NCBI GenBank assembly: GCA_025345505.1
Contig: JANVCC010000062.1
Location: forward strand, 14,424,809 to 14,488,808
Direction of reading: 5' to 3'
Length of the DNA: 64,000 bases
Source of the DNA: Todiramphus chloris collaris
Taxonomy: Eukaryota; Chordata; Aves; Coraciiformes; Alcedinidae
Shown here: piece after piece, positions 29,523 through 40,800 of the stretch
Layout of the letters: each line of letters begins with the position of its first letter
How positions within the stretch are numbered: the first letter of the stretch is position 1
Program-made: the position numbers and the translations under genes
The notes under the pieces: generated by a model
Databases searched by the model: none
Told to the model about the DNA's origin: nothing
The model's input: only the letters and a program-made list of their open reading frames with translations

Positions 29523-29676
29523 ATGGGGCTGCAGCCCCTGGAGTTCAGCGACTGCTACCTGGACAGCCCCTGGTTCAGAGAGCGGGTGAGAGCCCATGAG
29601 GCCGAGCTGGAGAAAACCAATAAGTTTATCAAGGAGTTACTCAAGGATGGGAAAAACCTGATCGCCGCGACCAAAA
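29523..29676 (+). CDS. ARHGAP10: ARHGAP10 first coding exon (residues 1-51)
   Basis: The ATG at 29523 (GGCAGCCATGG, G at -3 and +4) opens [20 protein letters not shown], then [20 protein letters not shown] and [11 protein letters not shown]. It ends with one base of a Ser codon before GTGAGT. This is almost identical to the start of human ARHGAP10 (GRAF2/PSGAP, 786 aa). Family knowledge: an N-terminal BAR domain, PH domain, RhoGAP domain acting on RhoA and Cdc42, and an SH3 domain that binds PYK2/FAK. Only the first helix of the BAR domain is present here. All further exons lie right of the window, so function is inferred from this exon and synteny. Confidence 0.95.
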
Positions 29677-30756
29677 GTGAGTGGAGGGCTGCGAGGGGAG
29701 ACACACGGTCCTTGCGGGGGCGGCTCCCGGCGGCTCGGGGCCCGGTGCTTGCGGCCGCTCGCCCGGCGCCGAGAGGCTTCGCCTTTGAGCCGGCGGCGCT
29801 TGCTTTTGTTTCAGTGAGATTTGTACTGGCTTTCTCCAGCCTTTTTCCCTTAGGTACCCACCAGCCCCACTGGGGACTGGTAACTGGGTCCCGTCCAACG
29901 CTTCGCCCTGGGGTGGGGATAAGGGACCGCGGCAGCAGCGCCGGGTAACTCCCCTTCTTGTAACCCCTGTTGCATCTGTGCGGTCGCTCGGCCTGGCTTG
30001 GCCTGGCTTATGCGTTCGGTGGTGCCGAGCCCGGAGTGAGACGCGATGTTACATCTGCCGGGAGGACTCGCTTTCAAGTTTTATGGGCGCGTTGCAAGCT
30101 GAGCGGCTGTGAATTGAGTATCTCAACAGAACAACATACCCGTGTATACATTTGTAGTTCGTGAAGAGGCTGCTGAAAATACACTTTTGTCAACGTTTTA
30201 GGAATTTTCAGGCTTACAGTTTTGAGATGACAGCACTGCTTACTAGTTCTGTGTCTTTGGCTTTTTAAAACGTGATGGTGGTTTGGTTTAATTTTGATTT
30301 TACTCTTTGATCTTTGAATATTTTTTAATACATATATATGTGTGTTTAGCTGTGCTGTAGCTTATGTGAGAATCATGTTATTTCCCTTGAATGACCAAAT
30401 TAATCTCTGTTCTTAATGTAGAATTGTGTTATTTCTTCCGTTTAACTTATGTTAGTGTAGGCCCCTAAATATCTGGTAGGATGGTTGACACTACCAGTTA
30501 TTCAGACAAAACACTAATGCAGTGCTTTGGCACTGTGTTCTCTGAAGTGTATTGCATTTTTGGTATCATGGAAAACTGAAGGTAAGGAACCAGGCTTTCA
30601 AGATATTTCCCTTGAATAATATACTGAGAGGGATTTGGCTAATGGTTTGAGCAGTGTAGCTGCCTGAATATAGCAAGGGGTTTTAAAACTAGGATTGCTC
30701 ATTTTGTGCAAATAAAGAAATATTCTTTTCAGCTTTTATCTCTGTTTGATATGTCT

Positions 30757-30773
30757 GGGGGGGGGGGAGGGGG
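30757..30773 (+). repeat. G-rich tract (G11-A-G5)
   Basis: Eleven G, one A and five G lie on the sense strand of ARHGAP10 intron 1. It could nucleate a G-quadruplex, but this is motif-level only. Confidence 0.8.
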
Positions 30774-33052
30774 AAGTCGAAAATGCCATATCAAATTTCA
30801 CTTGTTTGTAACTCTTAATTTTTGTCCAATTAATATTCAGTTGTTGCAAACAGTGTTCCTTGAAGATTACTTGCAATCTGTGACTTAAATGTCAGTATAA
30901 ATCATCTTTGTGGAGTGCAAAGTAAAAAAACATCCGTTAACTTGGACAAGAAGGGTAGAGGGAAATCATTCCACTTTGCTTCTATTCCTCAAGCATCTAG
31001 ACAGTATTTTGGCAGCTACCCAAAGCCCTTGATTTCTCTTGTACGGTTACATATTCAGAACTTAATTTGAAAGTGTGGAGCTGATGATGGTGGTGAGGAA
31101 AGTCCTAACTTGTATGGGACTCCTATCCGCAGCAGAATCCTGTGCCTGATAACTTTGGCTTGGTGTGCAGAGCTTGGCGTGCTTAGATGCGTGTGGTGGG
31201 AGCCAAGGGAGTCAGTGTGCCAAGCAGAGCCACCTGGCCTGAGAATGCTTGATGAGAGACTTAGGGCTTGCCCATGAGAAATACTGAGAGAAGCTCTCTG
31301 AGATCTTGCCCAGTGTGCAGGTCTAAGCAATTCCTTCCTTTCAGAGATGACAGTCAGAAATTTTCTTTTTGAGTTTAGCTGCTGTACCTTTTTTGAGCAA
31401 ACATTGGTGCTTCAGCATATTTCTTTGAGAAATGGAAACAGAAGTCATATCCTTCCTTACACATTTCAGGTTTCCGCAGTTGTCTCTCCCCTTTAGAGTG
31501 CCCTGCATGACAGGTTTGAAGCTGGTATGTCTTCTTCTGTTGCTGGTGAAGCAGCACCACTGTTCAACAGACATTAAAAGACAAATTGAGCCAGAGGAAG
31601 CACAAGGAGGAAATAAAGCCCATTAAAACCCCCGTGGTTAGGGTATTGGTTATCCTTGTGTTTTCAGAAGAAAATGTTGACATCTAAAGTCTTTGCTGTC
31701 AGGAAACTGAATGGGGTTAATATTTGTTACAAAACCCAAGCTTGAGATGTGGTCCAGATACAGAGCTAGGCTATTTGCCTCTATCAAAACTGCATTTTCT
31801 GCACCAAGACTGGCTTGCTGCAATCTAGAGTATGTGATAATGAAGTAGGGTGTTTGAGAGCTTAGATGTCTGCTTGTTAGACAACAGTTGATTCCAATGT
31901 TTTGAAAATTGTTTTTGTCTTTTGAACAAAAAAAAGTCATCTTAGTAATAGCTGAAGTATTTATCTGTTTCTAGAACCAAGTAAATTAAGAAATTTACAT
32001 CTGTTTTAATTGATACGTGAGCATAATAAGCTTTTCTGAATGAGCTATAAAATAGAAAATGTAGTAGGTGCACAGTTGTTCTTAAATCTGTGTGAAATGA
32101 AGTGACTGCAATAGAGACTGCCTGCATTTCCCTCCCTTGGTGCTTTTCTTATTTCACTTGTAAAGCAGCGGCTTACCAGAATTGTCGTGAGGATTGTTTA
32201 GGTGTGAATAACTGATGTGACCAACTAGATCCCACTTCCTGCTTGACAGACAGCCTTGTAAATGACTTTGCTGCTGCCTGCACCGGGTTACATCCTGAGA
32301 GGTGGGAAGCAGATGCTGGTACCATTCCCTCTAATCACAGGAGTCATCAGTGTCTCACAGGATAAACAAGTAACACGTTGTGAATCCTCTCTTTGGCTTC
32401 TCTCCATTTGTCTCCTCAGTTGTATGGGGGAGTATTTTCCACCTAAAACTCAGAAGAGTTAATTTGTGTTAGCACAGGACTATACTGCTTAAAAAAAAAA
32501 AAAAAAAAGGATGCAAAACAAAAAAAGGACAATGATGAGAAAAAGAACACTCTTGCATTCTTAAAATTGTGGAGTTTCCAGTATGAAGCACACTTCAAGT
32601 GTATTTTTACACTTTTAAGTTTCAGTTGTTTCAAGAATCTGATAGAAAGATAAACAAGACTGAGTCAAAGCCATCTTGTTTCCTGTGTAATGGTTTGAAT
32701 CACTGACTTGTCAAGTTCAAGCTAAATATTGGAAGAATGAATAAACAATAGGTGTCCTTTTTCTTATGATTTAATGTTTCAAAGGAGTACAGAAAGTCAT
32801 TTTTTTCCACTTCTAGTGATCAGTAAATACCGGCAGTACACACACACTTTTTAAAATAGAAATGCAGTATTTCTCAGGGGATTCCAGTTCTGTTAAACAA
32901 ATGAAGATCAAAATACTTCATAAATAACTTCTGGATGGAGTTACTCTTCTCTTGAGAGAAACTGAATTTAAACGCGCCTGAATGGCGCATCCTTATTCTG
33001 AAATGCGAAAGGAACTTGCGACATTTAGTTATGAGCTCTTGACATCTCTCAG

Positions 33053-33060
33053 ATGCAAAT
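33053..33060 (+). promoter_or_regulatory. octamer motif ATGCAAAT (POU-type)
   Basis: A perfect octamer ATGCAAAT is followed by TATTCAT, about 65 bp after a CpG-containing inverted repeat (GCGCC TGAAT GGCGC, 32974-32988). An enhancer role is inference. Confidence 0.3.
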
Positions 33061-36000
33061 TATTCATAGCTGAAGAATACACGGGATAAATATTATGTAT
33101 TTGCTTTCAAATTCTTCTCACTGTGTTGGTCCAGCTTTTGGTCTCTTGACAGGAGTGTGAGATTTCTTTGGGGTTTTTGAAGATATTTGGGGGGGGGGCT
33201 AGAATTGTCTGTAAATGCAGAGCAGGGGCTGCCACTTCGAGACCTCAGGGTGGGGTAGGAAGAGTCAGCGTGAGCATTTTGTCGCTGGGTACCTCATGGA
33301 GGGGGGTTTGCAGAATGAGTTCATGCTTACAGCTATTCCATGTGCCTGAAAGCAGACCCTCCCTGTTCCTAGATTTAAGCTCCAATCAGAGCAGAATTTT
33401 ATTTGGGTCAACTGTGGCAACTTTGTAATGGGCTGATGAAGACAGAAGAAGGAGAAGCTGGGAAAACAAATAAATTGAGCTACCTAGGAGGCTTATCATG
33501 GCGTGGTCTGTATGCATATGCAGTGCTCATCTAAGAGAAGCCTAGACAAAGTGTAGGTAAGTTTGGGAAAGGTGCCCCATTCTCAGACAAAATGCATCAT
33601 AAAGCTTTTCATCAAGTCAGGACCAGCTGCTGCCATGTAGGCACCACAGTATTCAAATATCCTTATTGCTTGTGCTAGACTGTAGAGCAGCCACTTTCCT
33701 CCACTTTCACCCTGAGAAAACTTGCTACCCAGTGGCCTCCACTGTGGGGTTTTCATTGGTAGAGGACTGTCCCTTATTACGTTGCTGTCTCTATTTTGGC
33801 TGAAAGCAGGATAAATCCTCCTGTACTCTGAGGTTCTGGGTTGTGAGCTCATTTCTGTGGGATCTTGACAATTGTATTTGGTGCAGCAGAGGAGGAGGAT
33901 GGACACCCTCGCTACCCCCAGTGCTGGTCTCTGCAGGCAGCTCAGTGTGCTCAGGCTTCTGGTGACTATTTTTTTAATTGCTGTTTTTGTTTTATGTGTT
34001 TTACACAAGAGTTGTTCCTTGAACTCATCCAGACAGAATACACAACAAGAATTAACTTTCTTTTATCTGTAGGAAGAGTTTCTTGGAATAGAAAGAGTTA
34101 CTGATAGTAGTTACTGAAGAATGCTGGTTTGCTCCAGGCTGTATTTCTTCATTCATGAGGAAAAAAAAAAATAGTGAAATCTCTTTCCTTTCCTCTGAGG
34201 TGTCACTAGTCACTGGTCATTGACAAGTTTGCTCTCAAGAAATTAAGCAGACAGGAAATCTTGCGGGCAATGCGAGTAAATCCATTCCAAATCCCTTCTC
34301 TGACCTAGTAGAACAGGCTGAGCCTTTCTCTTAACATGAACCTAATCCAAACCCAAGACCCAGTCTTATGTCTGAGCTGGCCAAGTCTCTGTTCTGTTTC
34401 TTGGCCAGTTCTCTTAGTCTGTGGTGGTGGTCAACCTCTCAAGATGCGGGTCTAGGTAGGCTTTTGCTCTGACCTGGTATGGATATTATTACGTAACTGT
34501 AAAGGCTGTTGTAATCCACATAATAATGCAGTGTAAAAGGCACTCGAATTGCTGAGCCACACTTTTTTTTTTCCTTCTTAAGCACAAATTGTCCATTTTT
34601 TAAAGCTTTCCTTAGTAAAATCTGCACTTACAAAACCACTTAGCTGCACGTACAATGTGTGCCAGCTCTCAAAGTCTTAGGAATTTTCTGCAACAAAAAT
34701 GTTGTTCTACTGACACTCCAGTACATGTCAAAGGAGTCAAATAAAACAGTTAATACAGGACTCATTAATAACTTCTAGAAAAGAAATGGACACTCACTAT
34801 TTAGAAAGAATCCCAAGTAAAAACTAACATTCTTACTTAACAAGGAGGGGGGAGCAGGGAATGTGGCAAGAGGGCCTCAGTTGAACTTGTGTGCAAGTTT
34901 TTCCTGAATTACCAGTGATTAGTTAAGATTGTGTGTTTGATGAAATCACCTGGAATTCAGTGCAGGCTGTGAACCGATGAATCTTCATGATAGAAAATTA
35001 AGAAAGACACTTTAGTTTTGAAGTAGTACCTCAAAAATGAGCTTTGTTTTTGTTCTGAGGCATGCTGTAGGTATGATAACAGCAAGCAAAGCGAACACTG
35101 AGGTTTACATTTGATGGATACTCTGCTAGGGCACAGTTAAATAAAAATTACTGCTAGGGTAGCACTAGATCTTGTATCACAAAGGCCACTGAGCAGTATA
35201 GGCCTTTAAAAAAAAAACCCTTTCTATTGGAAATCAGCTCAGTAATGTAAACATTAGAAAACTAAGGCAAACAGGTGCTTTGGGGCCCATCTGCTACTGC
35301 CTTTCCCTTAAAAAAGAACAGCTTATTGTAACACAATAGAATGTGGCTTTTCCCTTTCCTTAAAGATAATTGCCACCGCTAGGTCCTAATTAACTAAGAG
35401 TACCTTTTTCTCCTGCTTGTAGGTGAAGTTCCTTCTGTATAAGGATCAGGGAAGTGCTTTCGTTTAAGAAAATACTTCGCAAGAACATTGTGTTTAGCTC
35501 CGCCCAAAGTAAAGCATTCATTACTGTGTCAGTAGCTATAAAAAGTGTCAAGCTCATTCTGTGGAGGATGCCAGTTTGTCATCTTGAATCATGTCTTTTC
35601 AGCTTGGATTACTAACGAGCTCCGTTACCTTCGTTGTCCTGTACATGTTCCACTGTTGGTTTCTTTGTTGTGGGGTTTTTTTTCTTTTTCTGTATTAGAA
35701 GCAGAGCATTGTGCTTGTAAACTAGACAATGTGATTTCAGAGAATATGAATTTTCATGATTTTATGTGTATTTTCTCAGTGATGAGTTGTGACAAGTTGT
35801 GTTTGAAATGAAAGGATTCTGTCTTTTAATGGTTTGGGGTAAATATGTAATTTTTTTGTTTTGGATAAACTATGTAAGTGTTCATAAATGAGAACATCAA
35901 TGATTAGTGTCATTGTCAGTCTTCAGGACAAAACCAGTATAAATAAGGAGCATGGTTTGTAATTTTTCCGGTAGATCCTGTTGGAAAGTTTTTTTCCTGG

Positions 36001-37718
36001 TTTTTTTTTTTTTTTATAACAAGCCTTTTAGAAATATAATATTGAATTTTATGGAATTTTAATTCAACTTAAGGCGTTGGGGAAAAAAAGGATGGATTTG
36101 CCCTATAGTCTGTAAAGTGCAAATATCTGCTTGCAATTAAATAAAGAAAAATAGACCCACTGCTAAGGCTGTAGGTCTCTGCTCTTCCTAAAATTATGTG
36201 ATGCTTGCCAGCTCTGTATTGCAAAAATGTTGGACATTTTAACAGGCAGAGACTATTACAGCCATGCCAGCTCTCAGGTCAGTCTAAAATCAGTTTGGTA
36301 GGCTTTAGTGAGGTAGAACATCTCATTTTGATTGGTACAGATTTTTTTCTAAGGGGGCTGGGAGGGGAGATAACCTGCTCTGGGTGCTCTGGGTTTTTTT
36401 CCCTGATGTACAGCAAGGTGCTCGGACCTCACTTTGGACAGAGAGCTCTTAGAAACATGTTTTGGAAGAGCACAGAAGGCCTGCATCCCAGGACTTCTCT
36501 CCTCCTCCTCCTCGGCTGCTTTTTACCATTACATCTGTATAGTTTACATTGACTTTAGTGCTTGTGTTTTACACTACTAGCTCCAGTCACTACTGCAGCA
36601 CTTCATGTGTTAACTTGAAAAATGAGAAGTTTGGCTGTTTGAGGGGGATAATCTACAGCGTGTGCATCTTGGCAATATGCTTGTTGTTTTGATATAGTAG
36701 GTTGTCACTTTTTGTGATAATTTTTATGTTTTGCTGTTGTTTGATGGTATTTTCTTTTCAGTTTGATGCTGCTTTTCTGAGTTTCCAGACCAGATTTGCT
36801 GCTGTTCTATGACAGTTGTTCTTGAGATGTTATCACATGCTCAGTGTTTTGATTGTCTTTTAAAAGTCACCGTGTTTTTGAGTGAGCAAATTAGGACACT
36901 GAGCAGTTGAATGCTTTCCTGGAATATCTACTGAGTGCAAAATATGTGATCATATGAGCTTGGGCACATACTGGCAGAATAGTTTAAGAAACTACTGTTC
37001 AGGGAACTGAACATCTCTCTCTGCTGTTGGTGCTTGCTGCCGCCCACTGTAGTTGTCAGTCCTAATCAGCACCCAAAATCTGTCTTGTTGCTAAATCAAA
37101 CCCATCTTCTTTGCCCGTTTAAACTAAGCCATTGCATTTCACAATGAGTTGAGGTAGGCACGCGTGTGCCATCCCAGCAGCTCCTGGGAAGATTGTGCCC
37201 TCTGGGTGTCATTTTGGTACAAGAGAGGGCAACTACAGTGGCTGCGGCTTAAAATGCTTCATAAGTCTCTGATAATGTATGTCTGCTGTGCAAAGTGTAC
37301 GTTTACCTATTTCACTGGGAAAGAAGATACTGGAAAGGGAAGTTTATGATATCTTCAAATTCTTATTCTAAACAAGAGTTTTTCAGCAAGTTTTGGCAGG
37401 CAACCTCAATGTCATGTCATTTGTCCATACCCACTTGCACCCATGGACAGAGCTTTTCACAGCCACCCGGTTCTTTGTGAACACCTTTTACTCCTTCTTC
37501 TCAGTTTGTGTTTCTTCTCATCGTTGTTTTTTTTTCCTCCTGTGTGTTTGCTCATCTTTCAGGATAAAAATAGGGACAAAACCTCCAGGTCCTCAGAAGC
37601 AATGTCACCATTGCAGGCCAAGACCAGATCAGAAGTTCCTGTAAATCATTCATGCTGGGGTTGTCCTCTGTGGGAAAGGAGCAGTGAGAGGGGAAAAATA
37701 ATCTACAGAGGTGGAAAA

Positions 37719-37850
37719 TAGAATCATAGAATCATTATGGTTGGAGAGGACCTCCAGGGTCATCAAGTCCAACCACAGTGTTATTAAATGGGTTGCGGTT
37801 TCACTAGTGCTCATGCCTTGACTAAATGTCCTGTGGCTGTCTGTTCAGAT
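37719..37850 (-). mobile_element. CR1 LINE 3' end fragment
   Basis: The block opens with the reverse complement of the CR1 terminal repeat (TAGAATCATAGAATCATTAT). GGTTGGAGAGGACCTCCAGG and CATCAAGTCCAACCACAG follow, the antisense of the CR1 3' UTR. Similarity fades after about 37850. Confidence 0.8.
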
Positions 37851-40800
37851 GAGAGGACCAGGCAGGTGGGGGTTATCAGCTCATCAAGTAGGTCAGAGGG
37901 AGGGCTTTGCCTCTCAATAAATCTGGTTGGTCAGCTTGTCTTCAGCTTTTGTATGTGCACCTGGCTGGTTGGGCCTGCATGCCCTTGAAGAAGGAGGAAA
38001 AAAAAAAAAGCTTTGTTTAATTTGGCAGGGAAAATTGAGTATTCAGGATAAAACTCAGCAGGACTGTGTATCAGACCTGGGCCTTGGAGGATCTTGCAGC
38101 GTGTGTGGTGTTCAGGAGTAAGTTCTTAGCCACGTGGTTGCTGGTAAGTGTTTTTTAGCTTTGAAATTTGTCTCTTGTCTCCATTAGGCTGATGCATGAG
38201 GGCTTAGAAGCGATGAATGAATTTGTGTTGAAGCTTCTGAAGCTTGTGTTGCACTTGCAATGTTTCCTTAAGAAAAATTAGGCTGTAATATATCCAATCT
38301 CAAAAGTTTGTGTGTCTTCCCAGAGGGAGAGAACGTTATTTTTGCTTGTTTGTCTTAGTGGTTTTTATCAGTCATTAGAGTTGTGTGTTTTGAAAAATCT
38401 TGATAATATTTAAGTGTGATGGAACAAAAAAAAAAGGAAACTTGTAGCAGATTTAAATGAAAATATAATTGTTTAGAAAATGCTTCTTAAAAAACCAAAC
38501 CCCACCATCTTGCAAACAGGTGAAGGGAGTGTGCTGCCAGGTCACTGAGGACCCAAGAAAAACTTGCCCAGATATCATTTTGGCAGTGTTTTTAGTCACT
38601 GCTCTTAGAAATCTGTCATGGGGCCGAGCTTATAGTTTATGTGGATTAACAGTCTGTGAATGCTGCATAGTTTCAGTCTTTGAAACACATCAGTGCTCTG
38701 AGAACAAAACAGCATAATTTACATTGTCAGTACTTTTTTTCCTGTTAAAATATCATTTTTTATGAGCTCAATTACAAGCTGAACTGTTTCTCCAAAGCCT
38801 GTACAACATTTCAGTCTGCAAGTTTTTCTGGAACAATGCTTGAGTTTCTTCTAGTTGGCTCCTAAACACTCTTGCTCTGTGGTAATATTACTGTACTTTT
38901 ATTGTGCCTCATTTTCTTTTATGCTTTCAGTTGTTTTAAAGCACAATTCTGTTTTACCTCTTGCCTAGCTGTTCCTTTGTTACAGCAGACTTGTGCTAAA
39001 AGAAATAAAACTACCTGGGTGCGTTACTTTTTAATTTCTATTGCTTCGAGAAAGAGAAGAATCTAATGCTAAAAAGAACCTGCAAACACTTCTCTGTCCC
39101 ACGGAATCTCTTTTTTTCTATAAATATATATAATTTTTTTTCCCCCCTCCAACAAAATGCATGTGTGTCTACCAACAGTACTGTTGCACCTGAGGGGGAG
39201 GCTGCTCTGATTGCAGGGTGGGGAATGAGCTAATCAAGAAGGAAAATCTATTGTTGGCACCTGTTTGTTTCTTTTTACTGCAGTCTGGTAGGGAGGATTG
39301 GGCCTGAGCTCTGGATGTTCAGCTGAAGCTTTTTGTATAATTAACATAATGAGCTAAGGAAATGTCTGTGGTGCACCCTTTAATCTCATGTGTAGGGACT
39401 TGGTTCTCTCTGCAGATGAACTTTGAGGGCCTAGTGCAAATCAGAAGATCTGAGCTTAGGTAAGGCAGGATAGTATGGTTTAAGAAGAGCTGAAATATGT
39501 TCTCTGTCTTGGAAAGATTCATCCATCTGTCGCACAGCTCAAGTACCTGAGGACCGGTGGCTGTTATCTCTAGGTAGTGTTCAAATTATGTAAGCTGCTC
39601 TAAGGGAATTGGGGACTGGAAATGCTCTTAGTGATGGTTGAAATCTAGTGACTAGCAGCTAGGGAGAAGAGTTGTGTCTGTGTCTGGACTAGTACTCATG
39701 ATGGTTGGCCTATCAGAAAATGAGTTTTAATGTGTGTTTTTAAGAAGTAGAAGTCCTTCAAGCTACTCCCCCTATATGCAAGTATTATTTTGAAAATGTA
39801 CCTTTGAGACTTAACAGAAATGATCCTTTGTGTTAACTTATTGGGAAATTTTATTTCCCTTCCTGCCTCCATTAACTGCTTTCACGTGTCTGTAATTGGA
39901 ATGTGTCTTGGGTATGTATTACTCTTTTTTAGTTACAAAAATACCTTGCATTTTGTTGCTATATGACTTGTATTGTGTATAGGGCTTTTGTTTTAAATAG
40001 CTGCTATAAATTGCTGTCAGTCCTGAGGGCCTTTCTATAGTGGACATGGTTCATGTCTGTAAGGTTAGTGAAATCAGAAGGGTGAAATTTTCATCTTTTA
40101 TACAACTAGATTTTTATCTGGAGGCAAGCCAGATACATTTTGTTTCCCATCTACATCTTGCCTGTATGGATCACTACTTAATCCTCTTCTAACTAATTTG
40201 AGTCTTCTATAATATGACATAGAAAAAAAAGAACAGGTGATCATAGAGCTTTTTATTTGCACAGTTCTTTGTTGGCAGCTTAGTGTCTGAAATTAAATTA
40301 GTGGAATGATGACATGTTTTCATCCCTTCATCCCAAACTTCTTCCCTGAAAGCCAAAAGAATTTTGCCTTTTCATATACATGGATATTGTAATGGTATGA
40401 ACAAAAGAGAGATCTGTGTTTAGAGAATTGACTTCAGGAGCAGCTTTGGGCAGATCTTTTACCTTTTTATCTCTTTCTTTCCATCACTATTCAAGTTACT
40501 GCTTCAAACTTGGGAACACTTATCTGTAAAGCATTTCACAAATACTGAAATGTCGTAATGGTGTGTTGTGTATCTGTCTCTTCTGCATGATGTGAGACTG
40601 CACTCACTGCTCTTTTTCTGTACTCACTATTTGAATTGAGCAGTAGTTAATTTTTAATTTATCTTCAAGGAAATCGGCTTAATATAGAATCTGATCAGAG
40701 AATGAGCCATATTCTCCTACAGTCATGTTTTAGACATCTCAGTATGGAGGGCATGGCAGTGTGAACGAACTCAGAAGGCAGCTGTTCTGCCCTTGCAATG

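Larger units (their letters stand above)
28830..30080. promoter_or_regulatory. CpG island, ARHGAP10 promoter and first exon
   Basis: GC- and CpG-dense DNA extends over more than 1 kb around the ARHGAP10 ATG. It includes GC boxes (GGGGCGG), the 19-bp minisatellite, the 5' UTR and the first coding exon. No TATA box is seen in the 300 bp before the ATG, consistent with a dispersed CpG promoter. The start site is probably within 29200-29500 (inference). Confidence 0.8.
29677..37700 (+). other. ARHGAP10 intron 1, first part
   Basis: Non-coding. The first 400 bp are still CpG-rich, then the DNA is AT-rich. G-rich runs lie at 30757-30773 and 33189-33198 and an A tract at 32491-32508. A CpG-containing block with an octamer motif at 32947-33070 is noted separately. 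No exon matching the next ARHGAP10 residues (after AATK, S-LSVAQRKFAHS in human) was found. Confidence 0.7.

Noticed and set aside
29677-29948. Continuation of the ARHGAP10 exon 1 reading frame to 141 codons
   Set aside because: The GTGAGT donor after 29676 falls exactly where homology to ARHGAP10 stops; the rest is intron read-through.
33583-34008. 141-codon minus-strand open frame in ARHGAP10 intron 1
   Set aside because: No recognisable domain and an overlapping plus-strand frame of similar quality; no supporting signals.
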